A stretch of DNA of 23,906 bases from assembly GCF_001949145.1 (NCBI RefSeq), contig NW_019091379.1, positions 1,183,259-1,207,164 on the forward strand, written 5' to 3'. The notes beneath the pieces were generated by a model. The model searched no databases, had not been told where the DNA came from, and saw only the letters and a list, made by a program, of their open reading frames with translations. This document shows positions 18,601-23,629 of this stretch, piece after piece (position 1 is the stretch's first letter; each line of letters opens with the position of its first letter). The DNA is from Acanthaster planci. Taxonomy: Eukaryota > Echinodermata > Asteroidea > Valvatida > Acanthasteridae. The position numbers and the translations under genes are program-made.

Positions 18601-20352
18601 AGATTCTGCCCCAAGGCTGTGAGATGGGCCAATATAACCTGACTCTTTGAGGGTTAGCAAAGAATCGAACTTCAAAATGGCAGATTGTGGGGGCGAGTTC
18701 ACCTTGCACGCGGTAGTCCTTGATGGTGGCAAGAGACGCTGATTCGTTCAGTGCCTTGCAGTCAGCATCTGCATCATCCCAGGATTTTTCAGTGTTTCTA
18801 ATCAGACTCAAGCATATATCTCCAAACATGTAAAAATCGTCCGGACAACCTACACACGAGAGCAGGACGAGAAGAAAGGTAGAGTAGACTTGCAAGCAGT
18901 CAATTTCACAATCTGATTTATTCAGAAAGCAGATGAAGAAAATCATTAAATGGGTTCACTGGAGATATACATACGATATACATACATGTACATTTTTTGA
19001 ACAAGCATGTGTGCAGTGCGCATATGTTCCACATTCGTGTCTTGAAATACGGCACAGCCAATGTACGTCACAAAATTTGACAATCTACATAGGACTTGAG
19101 AGAGACCTTTCGGTGGTTAGTATACCATGGCTGACTATCAGTTCGAAAGCAATTGATGAAGGAAAATTTACAGTGTGTTAAATCTCTGTAAGGTCAGTAA
19201 CTTTACAATTAGCACAAAAGGCAATGCCTCCCTCTACTGGGGGGCGATGAACATTTTGAAGCAAACCCCATGACCAGCCAACTTAAGGGGGTAAACTTTC
19301 TAGAAGAATTTTACTGCCATACTAGGTACAAGAGGTAGGCAAAAAAGTTCAAATTCGGCAAGTTTAAAGGACCCACAGAATTGCCATTTTTTTATAAATT
19401 TGTTTTTCTATGTTTTGCTTTGCCATTTTAAATTAAAGGGTAAGCAAGCTGTTTTATGCTAATGTGAATTTCAATATCCATTCATGAGCTGAAGCATGTC
19501 ATTCTGGGCAGTTACTTTAATCAGCACAAAAAGTTGCAACAATTTTGGATTTCACCATCGTAAGTCTACTTTTCTTTAGAAACTCATTCACCATTGCTGT
19601 GCATATACACAGCAGCATAAGCATATGAGCAAGGTTCACTCTCTAACAAATGTTTTCAATTAGCAAGCAAACTCTTGAACCCAACTATTACAGCATATCA
19701 TGACAACAGCACCCTCAGTTGTCCCTAAAAGCATGAACAATTTGAAATGGTTCAAAAGAAATGCACTTCTAAATGAAATCTTCAATAAGCAATGTCCAGT
19801 GTTTTTTCATTTTCTCCCAAAGAGGAGCTGAGGACTTCGAAGAGTGGCAATTTATAGAACATATATGTGTAATGCCCAGGACGGTCTAGTCGCCAGGTCC
19901 CTTATTGTGAAAACCAATCAGACTAGACAGGTGGCGAAATTAGAAACCTGTGACGATATACAGTAACAGACATCAGACTGTTCATTTCATGAACCCTTTA
20001 AGGTCAATATGAAAAGTTCCAGAAAAGATCATCTTTCTGGACGAAATTTGCCGCAGCTGCGAGATTGAAACGTACATCCTATCCTTCCAATGTGCACTTC
20101 ATGGCAGTCTAAATTTTATACAAACGGGCAACAGACGTTTCTCTTCTCAATGATAACATTAGAGTGCCGTTTCTTGAAGTGTTTTGAAACATTGCTACAT
20201 GTACCAATCCACGTTGACTGCGAACCAAAATGTTTGGACTTTGTGGGTATTGTATGAACAATAACCAGCTTAATAATGAACATGTGCACTTCCTTTGTTG
20301 TATTTGGTCATTCTGAAATGGGCAAACTTACCTATGCTGTAAACCTGTGGCA
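533..20352 (-). CDS. Multi-CTLD lectin receptor, mannose-receptor-like (partial gene, 17 exons)
   Basis: Spliced exons (minus strand, transcript order): 20352-20332, 18849-18703, 17586-17432, 16120-16009, 13422-13157, 12386-12215, 11773-11647, 10995-10844, 9673-9482, 8444-8424, 7735-7551, 7174-7113, 6455-6343, 4233-3961, 2361-2210, 1164-1059, 660-533. All introns are GT-AG and phases match at all 16 junctions; the chain has no stop over 794 codons. Seen: five complete CTLDs (approx. residues 8-142, 160-287, 305-446, 455-592, 614-748) and the start of a sixth, each complete one with six cysteines (long form) and a WIGL-type core. Family knowledge: tandem CTLDs occur in mannose receptor, PLA2R, Endo180 and DEC-205, which bind glycans or proteins at the cell surface and in endocytosis. 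No fibronectin II, ricin or membrane segment is in this part, so a secreted lectin is equally possible. Both ends are missing; no signal peptide exon was recognised. Confidence 0.9.
1059..1164 (-). CDS. Exon 16: C-terminal part of CTLD5 with WND
   Basis: NSQSCVVMMNNPYDPG, RWNDVTCSVPRAYLCQSPL. The WND triplet is intact, so with the QPD of the previous exon CTLD5 has a complete predicted Ca2+/galactose-type site. Acceptor CTGTTCACAG, donor GTAAAT; phase 0 in, phase 1 out. Confidence 0.95.
1302..1553 (+). mobile_element. tRNA-derived SINE (5' part degenerate)
   Basis: A perfect Pol III B box, GGTTCGAATCC, lies at 1339-1349 inside a T-arm-like context. It is followed by a body with CCTGGGGCAATTCACTT, CCTCTCTCCACCC and TATTAATGGGTACC, then CAGCTGTTGGC and an ATAATAATGATG tail-like stretch. 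That body order is familiar from widespread invertebrate-deuterostome tRNA SINEs (from memory, not searched). The A box is poorly preserved, so this is an old, probably inactive copy, inserted antisense in the intron between exons 15 and 16. Confidence 0.75.
2210..2361 (-). CDS. Exon 15: central part of CTLD5 with QPD
   Basis: AIIKAFEGVDMWIGLNGIG, HWSDESPLEYTAWMEGQPDN, VLPITDP. A textbook WIGL core and QPDN motif. The acceptor GCACTAATGACAG has a modest pyrimidine tract but joins in frame (G + CC = Ala). Donor GTAAGT; phase 1 in, phase 0 out, exactly as in the middle exon of CTLD1. Confidence 0.95.
2362..3960. other. Intron between exons 14 and 15, with unexplained open frames
   Basis: 1.6 kb. 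The frame of exon 14 stays open to 3629, and a second minus-strand frame is open over 3301-3774. Neither has a recognised domain or is needed to join CTLD5. A C-run lies at about 2778-2786. No repeat was identified. Confidence 0.5.
3961..4233 (-). CDS. Exon 14: end of CTLD4 + linker + start of CTLD5 in one exon
   Basis: (N)GEWGTSACGNSLNFVCKRKE closes CTLD4; a Pro-rich linker (EGSPKPLLPDYPTTG) follows, then DCPDNYFKLGNMCYSV, GWIAARDDCRSG and WTLATVSHPGQQ open CTLD5. WND is W-G-T in CTLD4, so its principal Ca2+ site is probably lost. Acceptor TTCCCTTGCAG, donor GTAGGG; phase 1 in and out. This is the only boundary between complete domains here without a linker intron. The open frame continues about 330 bases beyond the donor. 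Confidence 0.95.
4234..6342. other. Intron between exons 13 and 14
   Basis: 2.1 kb. Exon 13 joins exon 14 directly in phase (A + AT = Asn), leaving no missing CTLD sequence. It contains the foldback at 5887-5978; otherwise nothing recognised. Confidence 0.6.
5887..5978. repeat. Short foldback with internal TTTCTCAAGCAT repeats
   Basis: TCCTTTCACACAATG at 5887-5901 is mirrored by CATTGTGTGAAAAGGA at 5963-5978 (one extra base). Between them ATTTCTCAAGCAT occurs twice. This is the shape of a small non-autonomous foldback element. No flanking target duplication was found. Confidence 0.55.
6343..6455 (-). CDS. Exon 13: long-loop region of CTLD4
   Basis: (G)WSDLTDFDINDYSEFPND, then QLPDNLADEEECAELLIWQ. 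The tryptophan usual before the Ca2+ motif is missing and the triplet region reads QLPDN, as if QPDN had a one-residue insertion; the loop is strongly acidic. Acceptor TCTGTTCAAG, donor GTAAGG; phase 2 in, phase 1 out. Confidence 0.92.
6751..6957. repeat. MITE-like element with about 25-bp terminal inverted repeats
   Basis: TTTTTGTGTCCCTGTTACAT plus CTGAC at 6769-6793 pairs with 6921-6945 at 23 of 25 positions; GGTCC/GGACC words flank both arms (6752, 6951), so the inverted structure spans about 205 bases. It lies in the intron between exons 12 and 13. It has no coding capacity. Confidence 0.65.
7113..7174 (-). CDS. Exon 12: short WIGL exon of CTLD4
   Basis: 62 bases encoding SYGFARSYWIGLRKFGNSNF(G). 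Acceptor CGTTTGGCAG, donor GTGAGT; phase 0 in, phase 2 out, completing a Gly codon with the A of the next exon. Confidence 0.9.
7551..7735 (-). CDS. Exon 11: N-terminal half of CTLD4
   Basis: ICGDFFNSDEIQIGDYCYLP, a Thr-rich stretch, TWREAENACRAKGGNLVSI, HNPEEQALVRIL. 'GGNLVSIHNPEEQ' is the most canonical CTLD stretch in the window. Acceptor GTTGGACGCAG, donor GTAAGG; phase 1 in, phase 0 out. Confidence 0.95.
7791..7904. repeat. Foldback element, arms about 46 bp
   Basis: Arm 7791-7837 begins GTTTGCATGGTAGCCATCTT. Arm 7860-7904 is its imperfect reverse complement, ending in GCATGCAAAC-like sequence (GCAGCCATGCAAAC). The central spacer is about 22 bases. RNA from either strand would form a long hairpin. 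It sits in the intron between exons 10 and 11, about 55 bases upstream of the exon 11 acceptor. Confidence 0.7.
8424..8444 (-). CDS. Exon 10: 21-bp phase 1-1 microexon, linker before CTLD4
   Basis: Acceptor TTCCTGTTTCAG and consensus donor GTAAGT enclose 21 bases encoding (Q)QNYTER. Entry and exit are both phase 1, so including or skipping it keeps frame (skipping joins KMPK to L-CGDFF). It carries the sequon N-Y-T. Same length, phase and relative place as the microexon at 20332-20352. Confidence 0.7.
8976..9057. repeat. Inverted repeat, 13-bp perfect arms
   Basis: GGAACCAAAATGG at 8976-8988 and CCATTTTGGTTCC at 9045-9057, with a 56-base spacer; pairing continues imperfectly inward. It is in the intron between exons 9 and 10, of which nothing else is recognised. 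Confidence 0.5.
9482..9673 (-). CDS. Exon 9: C-terminal part of CTLD3 (EPD, WSD)
   Basis: TFGWLDGSEFNYAFW, SRGEPDGYPTD, LLLESCGTM, AWSDEICQFSALYSVCKMPK. EPD is a hybrid of EPN and QPD; WND is WSD. Acceptor TTTTCTCAG, donor GTGAGT; phase 1 in, phase 1 out. The frame stays open past the donor for about ten codons before a stop, so intron retention would truncate the protein after CTLD3. Confidence 0.94.
9674..10843. other. Intron between exons 8 and 9
   Basis: 1.2 kb with no recognisable gene, repeat or RNA. Confidence 0.5.
10844..10995 (-). CDS. Exon 8: central part of CTLD3
   Basis: Completes R, then CMQSYEGSFLTSITSASESQFV and SSIWIGLVRSQTGNNDW: alpha-2 region and the WIGL core. Acceptor TTTCAATGCAG, donor GTGAGT. 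Phase 2 in, phase 1 out. The acceptor lies only about 55 bases downstream of an inserted repeat (11050-11441). Confidence 0.93.
11050..11441 (+). mobile_element. Dispersed repeat copy A (MITE-like, right end incomplete)
   Basis: Begins ACCCTCAAAGAACCA and GGAATCTGCCC, then shares with copy B (18217-18656), in the same order and orientation, AGAGTAACTCTTT, TCATTTTGACA, GGTGCTCAATGCAC, a CATGTAGC word, TTCAAATGAC, a GGCATGC word and GCACA(A/G)CCGA. It ends near GGGGGCAGAAATCTG. The terminal repeat visible at the right of copy B is missing here. Orientation is given relative to copy B only. Confidence 0.7.
11647..11773 (-). CDS. Exon 7: linker and start of CTLD3
   Basis: Pro/Asp-rich linker (GLSYPTPDPDLEKL), then PCPTGWVGFEENCYYF and DWGESNYR. 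A T-run acceptor lies immediately before GTTTGTC; donor GTAAAG. Phase 1 in, phase 2 out. Confidence 0.92.
11774..12214. other. Intron between exons 6 and 7
   Basis: AT-rich; a G-run at about 12130-12139. No gene or repeat recognised. Confidence 0.5.
12215..12386 (-). CDS. Exon 6: C-terminal half of CTLD2 (EPS, WDD)
   Basis: FSWETGYPIVYTNW, then GLNEPSSENKDACV, NWDDTMCDD and AAYFCRF. The Ca2+-site triplets are EPS (for EPN) and WDD (for WND); Glu, Pro and acidic residues remain, so Ca2+ binding is possible but sugar choice cannot be predicted. Acceptor TTTTGTGCAG, donor GTAGGA; phase 0 in, phase 1 out. Confidence 0.95.
12387..13156. other. Intron between exons 5 and 6
   Basis: A C-run near 12818-12829. 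No gene, repeat family or RNA recognised. Confidence 0.5.
13157..13422 (-). CDS. Exon 5: linker and N-terminal half of CTLD2
   Basis: A Gly/Ser/Pro-rich linker (VNSDGSGVPPAL) leads into RCPYGFYALGDSACFGF, TYTEAEAACQALAQ, IHLAMILDGYESALIE and GWIGLKSTD. This domain lacks the intron that in CTLD1 and CTLD5 follows the LATI strand. Phase 1 in (CTTCTGCAG), phase 0 out (GTAAGT). One sequon (NDT). Confidence 0.95.
13440..13900. repeat. CTCGAGT / GACTTGAGT-rich cluster (left)
   Basis: Many variants of ACTCGAGTC, GACTCAA and GACTTGAGT, concentrated at 13450-13560 and 13775-13900 and written in both orientations. They flank a stretch of unrelated sequence. This looks like degenerate palindromic subrepeats of a mobile element or satellite. 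Confidence 0.5.
14289..14375. repeat. Short direct repeat, offset 55 bases
   Basis: TTTACTGTTATTGTCGAGTA at 14289 recurs as TTTACTGTTATTGTGAAGTA at 14344, each followed by a GGAG word. About 200 bases further, GTGAAGCACTTTGTAGGATG resembles the tail of some invertebrate retroposons, but no coding relic was found. Confidence 0.4.
15105..15430. repeat. GACTTGA-rich cluster (right)
   Basis: GACTTGAGAT, GATCTTTGACTTGACTTTGA, AAGACTCAGGACTGA and TGTGACTTGACTGG. These match the reverse complement of words in the 13440-13900 cluster. The two clusters could be the inverted ends of one element about 2 kb long within the 2.6-kb intron between exons 4 and 5. Confidence 0.4.
16009..16120 (-). CDS. Exon 4: C-terminal part of CTLD1
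   Basis: TNEDYCVVLDNS..., FWYDVPC and HKYICSMDL give the last three cysteines and the terminal beta strand. The usual WND triplet is W-Y-D here, so one Ca2+ ligand is replaced. Acceptor TATTCCACAG, donor GTAGGT; phase 0 in, phase 1 out. A second GT four bases further on (GTTG) is a weaker alternative donor. Confidence 0.93.
16121..17431. other. Intron between exons 3 and 4
   Basis: 1.3 kb. It holds a small palindrome, ACATGTACAT-GA-ATGTACATGT at 16469-16490. Nothing else recognised. Confidence 0.5.
17432..17586 (-). CDS. Exon 3: central part of CTLD1 with QPD motif
   Basis: Starts AQIVAMMRSAKGDDIYVGLK (YVGL in place of WIGL), continues through FFFWPDLSNPAFERW and ends GTGQPDGYPLL. The QPD triplet sits at the site-2 Ca2+ position and in known CTLDs goes with galactose-type binding. 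Phase 1 in, phase 0 out; acceptor GTCTGTGCAG, donor GTAATG. Confidence 0.93.
18217..18656 (+). mobile_element. Dispersed repeat copy B (MITE-like, both ends present)
   Basis: The left end, TAACCCTAAAAGAACCATGG, is an imperfect inverted match to the right end (reverse complement TAACCCTCAAAGAGTCAGG). Subterminal AGAATCTGCCCC and AGATTCTGCCCC occur just inside. It is about 440 bases with no protein. It lies in the intron between exons 2 and 3, just downstream of the exon 2 donor. The class of transposon was not determined and no clear target duplication was seen. Confidence 0.7.
18703..18849 (-). CDS. Exon 2: N-terminal third of CTLD1
   Basis: Reads GCPDDFYMFGDICLSL..., then WDDADADCKALN and SLATIKDYRVQ: the first two long-form cysteines, the alpha-1 helix with its cysteine, and the 'LATI' strand typical of CTLDs. 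Acceptor is CTCGTGTGTAG/GT, donor CAAG/GTGAAC; it enters phase 1 and leaves phase 1. It contains one N-glycosylation sequon (NES). Confidence 0.93.
18850..20331. other. Intron between exons 1 and 2
   Basis: 1.5 kb, AT-rich. No CTLD-like reading on the minus strand, no repeat family and no RNA gene recognised. ATACAT/TACATGTA words occur near 18965-18990. Confidence 0.5.
20332..20352 (-). CDS. Exon 1 of the chain: 21-bp phase 1-1 microexon, linker before CTLD1
   Basis: A strong acceptor (pyrimidine-rich run ending TCATCCACAG) and a strong donor (GTAAGTTT) bracket exactly 21 bases. Entering and leaving in phase 1 it gives (x)PQVYSI and then supplies the G that completes the first Gly codon of the CTLD1 exon at 18849. 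There is no homology signal in seven residues. Support is the two splice sites, phase agreement, position just before a CTLD, and its match in size and phase with the microexon at 8424-8444. It is too short to prove from sequence alone. Confidence 0.65.
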   Translation of the reverse strand, partial: CHRFTA

Positions 20353-20474
20353 CTGTGGATGAAAAAAAGAAACAAAATCATTAATATTGTTTACTATATA
20401 AAGTACATATGCATGTAGGGCCTACAACTACTCCTTTTCTTGTCAAAAAAGCCTTATTGCAGATACTGCATGGG

Positions 20475-20564
20475 TGATTTTGCACAATGGTAGAAAGGCT
20501 ATCCCACAATGCCTTTCTAGCATTTTTCCTTCCCACAAAGCCTTTCCACCATTGTGCAAAATCA
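20475..20564. repeat. Hairpin element, 26-bp near-perfect arms
   Basis: Arm 20475-20500 (TGATTTTGCACAATGGTAGA plus AAGGCT) pairs with 20539-20564 at 25 of 26 positions. Inside, TCCCACAATGCCTTTC (20503) and TCCCACAAAGCCTTTC (20531) are a direct repeat, and AGAAAGGC / GCCTTTCT can form a second, smaller hairpin. A MITE is the likeliest reading. It lies 120 bases upstream of the exon 1 microexon. Confidence 0.7.
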
Positions 20565-21385
20565 ATCACACGGTATTTATTAGGGATGAATTTGGCTTAC
20601 AAAAAGACGGAACTATAGTCACGATAGTATTGGCAGAGAAGGGTGTTTTCAAACTGCCAAAATCCACACTCATGACATCAAACTAGTAGGCATGGGCCTA
20701 CTTGCTGGTTCACTGTTTTGTTTAAATTTACCAAGTTTGCACCAAACATATAACAAAAATGCAAACAGAATGCCAACAACTGGCAATCTTTAAGCCTACA
20801 CGTACTTCAGCTTTTAGGCCAATAAAAGTAGTTTTGTTTCTCATCAGCACCCACATGTGATTTTGGCTCCACATCAAAAAGTTTATAATTCATTATTTTT
20901 GAAAAAGGGGCAAAAGTCAATGGAAAATCCCACTCAACATCGAAAGTTACATTCCAGCAATTGCAGTCTTCAGAACACAAAAATTCTTGAGCCCAAATGC
21001 CCGTAGGCACCTTGTCAGCATAGCGGGGCACCCAATAGCTTTTTATGCATGTAAAAAGAATATTAGGCTTATTTTGTCATGATATGAATGATGAATAATG
21101 AAAAAAAAACACCTAAATCTGAAAAACCCAGACAAGAAAAATCAAATTTTATTGGCCACAGGGCAAAGTGTAAGCCAATGCCATTGTCAAAAGGTCCTGT
21201 AACTGTCAGTTGTTGACGTCTTTCAAGCTGGTGAGTCCAGAGTAGTATCTTTTGCAGCTTTGGGAAGTTTAGTAAACAACTGCAGGACTGAGAAGTCATT
21301 TGGGGGACAAATATCTTATTAAATTGGCAGTCAAAGACATACATTACGCAGTACATGTATCAGTTAATGGGTAAGGGGCGTCAAA

Positions 21386-21740
21386 AGTGGACAACTCCTC
21401 TTATTTTCTGCTAGCAGATTTTGGGGATTTTGGACTTTGCGTAAAGCATTTTCAAAAAATGCAAATTTCCATAAGCAAAAACTTGCATTTTACTTCAACA
21501 ACTCTCGTGACACTTCAAAAGTGGGCAACTATTGAACTAAAAAGATCAAATTTCCACTAGCAAATTTTATTTGATGCTCCAAAAAAGGGCAACCCCATTT
21601 TTTCTTTTTCTGCTAGTTTTTCGGGTTTGGGGAATTTGCGTAGAGCATTTTCAAAAACTTTATTTTCTGCTAGCAAAACTTTGGATCTCATAATTGGATC
21701 TCATAGCATAATATTAAAAGTGGACAACTAAACTCCAAAT
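21386..21740. repeat. Degenerate tandem repeat, about 200-bp period
   Basis: The word set AAAGTGGACAACT, TTTTCTGCTAGCA and TTTGCGTAAAGCATTTTCAA recurs: GTGG(A/G)CAACT at about 21387, 21521 and 21720; TTTTCTGCTAG at about 21404, 21606 and 21663; TTTGCGTA(A/G)AGCATTTTC at about 21438 and 21639. Units are diverged and partly scrambled. It could also be a mobile element with internal repeats. Confidence 0.6.
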
Positions 21741-21949
21741 GTTTGCTAGCGGGAAATTGCACTTTTTGAAACTCTCAGTTTCAGCTCTCCGTACTGAAAA
21801 CACTGCTTTTGTTTCTCCATGGTACTACACAAGATAGTTTACATACATTTACCTATCCACGCCTTTCATAAATACGCTGTTTCTAATGGATAAGAAGCTT
21901 AGCTTAGAACCAGCCCAAGTTCAGAAATGGTGATCGATATGCAAAAGTC

Positions 21950-22110
21950 TCGCTCGTCGCCCCTGGCCGGCCGGCCGGCCGGCCCTGCGCTGCAGCTGCG
22001 CCCGAACAGGGCCAGGGCGCTGGGCATGGGAAGGGCTGATGGCTTTGCACTGTGATTGGTTACTTTGTGCACGACCTATGACCGAGAGGTTATCACTTCC
22101 TGTTAGCAAA
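21950..22110 (-). promoter_or_regulatory. CpG-rich patch with CCAAT and ETS-like words, possible promoter
   Basis: GC-rich DNA with five tandem GGCC units (21965-21984) stands out from the AT-rich surroundings. On the minus strand TAACCAATCACAG (NF-Y/CCAAT-like, about 22051-22063) and CAGGAAGTG (ETS-like, about 22094-22102) lie just upstream of it, in the right order for a minus-strand start site near 22.0 kb. No TATA box or initiator could be assigned, and no signal-peptide exon connects it to exon 1. Confidence 0.25.
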
Positions 22111-23038
22111 GACTGAAAGAGTGATTTGAATTTTTGGGGTTCGTTGGTCAATGGCAATGGTTAGACACAAGCAACGTCGGCTATATCATAAAAAACATTT
22201 CCTTGATACAATCACAGTGTTGTGGCACGACGCAAGGAAGCCGTCGTGCCGTCGCGTCGTGTAGTTGCGTCGCCTGGATGGAGGCTAAAGAGAGAGAGAA
22301 ATGTTTGTCGTAAATAGTACACCATATGTAACACATTGAGCGAGCTCGCGCGCCTAGCAGGAAATTACCCACATTGCCTTGTGCGTCGTTAGCCGTATGT
22401 GTCCCCCGTGTGACGTATTTCCTTCACTAAAACCCGTGCAAAGCCATCAGCCCTTTGATACCAGCCCGTCTGCCCCGATGAGCGAATGCAAAAGTTTGCC
22501 CCGGATCATGAGGTAACCGCTCCGAGCGGGAACAAAGAGGGCGTGTTTTTAAATACAAATTCTTAATTTGGTTGGAACCATTGTCTTTATTATGGAGATC
22601 AACGGTTGGAACCAAAGATGGGTAATTCGGCCATAAAGATGTTATCATTAGGGGCGCCATTCGAGTGTGAACGTTAATGAATGTGTGTGCGTGCCTGTCG
22701 CGGCGCTTGCGCCTGTGGGTGCAGTGTCCCAATTCAAGGAAAATTCTCCGCCAGGCGGAGGCGCAGAAAAAGTACCCCCCAGAGATTGTTTCAAAAAGAG
22801 GGGTCTGTTTGGGCCAAGAAATGGTGAGATTGTGTCAGTATAGCCCAGGATCATCTCTGTAGATTCAGGGACACCCATCTGGGGGCAAAGCAGACAAAAA
22901 TGGGATTGAAAATTAGTCAGAAGAGCCCCAAGAAGGTGAGGGATGTCATTTGAAAAATGGCCGCTGGGAAGGCTTGGCAACATTCACTTTTTGGGGGGTG
23001 AGTTTGTTTTGGGCGGATAATTAAAAAAATCATTGGTT
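22111..23038. other. Upstream non-coding DNA
   Basis: Mixed CpG-rich stretches (22225-22275, 22335-22355, 22690-22760) and TTGGTTGGAACCA-type words at about 22567 and 22603. Open frames on both strands here have no recognisable domain or signal peptide. Confidence 0.5.
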
Positions 23039-23140
23039 NNNNNNNNNNNNNNNNNNNNNNNNNNNNNNNNNNNNNNNNNNNNNNNNNNNNNNNNNNNNNN
23101 NNNNNNNNNNNNNNNNNNNNNNNNNNNNNNNNNNNNNNNN
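23039..23140. other. Assembly gap (run of N)
   Basis: About 102 unresolved bases. Translations running through it are meaningless. Confidence 0.99.
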
Positions 23141-23434
23141 ATATTAACAGGAACTGCGCAGGCGTAGTCCAACCAGAATGGCGCCCATGTGATAACAAAG
23201 TTTCACGCGTATTCAATGGTGAAGTTCCCCATCTTGCGCCGCTACGCGGCGTTATACGATCTTTGGTTGGAACGTTGATTTTCGGCCGTTTTCCAATACT
23301 CAACTTCGGCTCCGTCTCAGGCTTCAACTGTTTTTTAACTAGCTGACGTTGAAGCTGTAAGCGCAGTAATTAGTTTAATAGTGCCACAAAACATCAAATA
23401 TGATGCAAGAGAGCCAGAAATTACAGTAATCAAA

Positions 23435-23629
23435 TTGCAATGCCCTTAATCAGCTTATAGAGATCACTGAATCCACTCGCGGCCATTTTACCGAGCCGAA
23501 TACAAAGCTTTCCTGGCAATGCCCACCTTTGGTCTTCCTGAAGTCAACGGAAGGGAGCCACCCCCACCCTTTTGTATTCGGCTCGGTAAAATGGCCGCTG
23601 GTTGGCTTCTTCATACAATGGCATTGCAA
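23435..23629. repeat. Foldback element with 28-bp perfect inner arms
   Basis: 23479-23506 (GCGGCCATTTTACCGAGCCG plus AATACAAA) is matched base for base by the reverse complement of 23571-23598. Ten-base outer words TTGCAATGCC (23435-23444) and GGCATTGCAA (23620-23629) pair again, giving a structure of about 195 bases with a 64-base loop. AATGGCCGCTGG also occurs at about 22958, possibly a fragment of a relative. MITE-like; no coding sequence. Confidence 0.7.

Noticed and set aside
20190-20250. Minus-strand STWIGT reading after TTTTGGTTCGCAG, recalling a WIGL exon
   Set aside because: No other CTLD feature follows, no cysteine pattern, and CTLD1 is already complete downstream.
20735-20800. 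Hydrophobic minus-strand stretch RLPVVGILFAFLLYVW, like a signal peptide
   Set aside because: Preceded directly by an in-frame stop with no Met and no convincing acceptor; it is AT-rich chance sequence.
22677-22862. Plus-strand frame of 61 codons ending near a GTGAGA donor, as a divergent first exon
   Set aside because: No recognisable protein, no signal peptide, compositional bias from CpG-rich DNA, and a nearby N gap; cannot be supported.
22917-23327. Minus-strand frame running through the N block
   Set aside because: Its length depends on unknown bases; no domain on either side.
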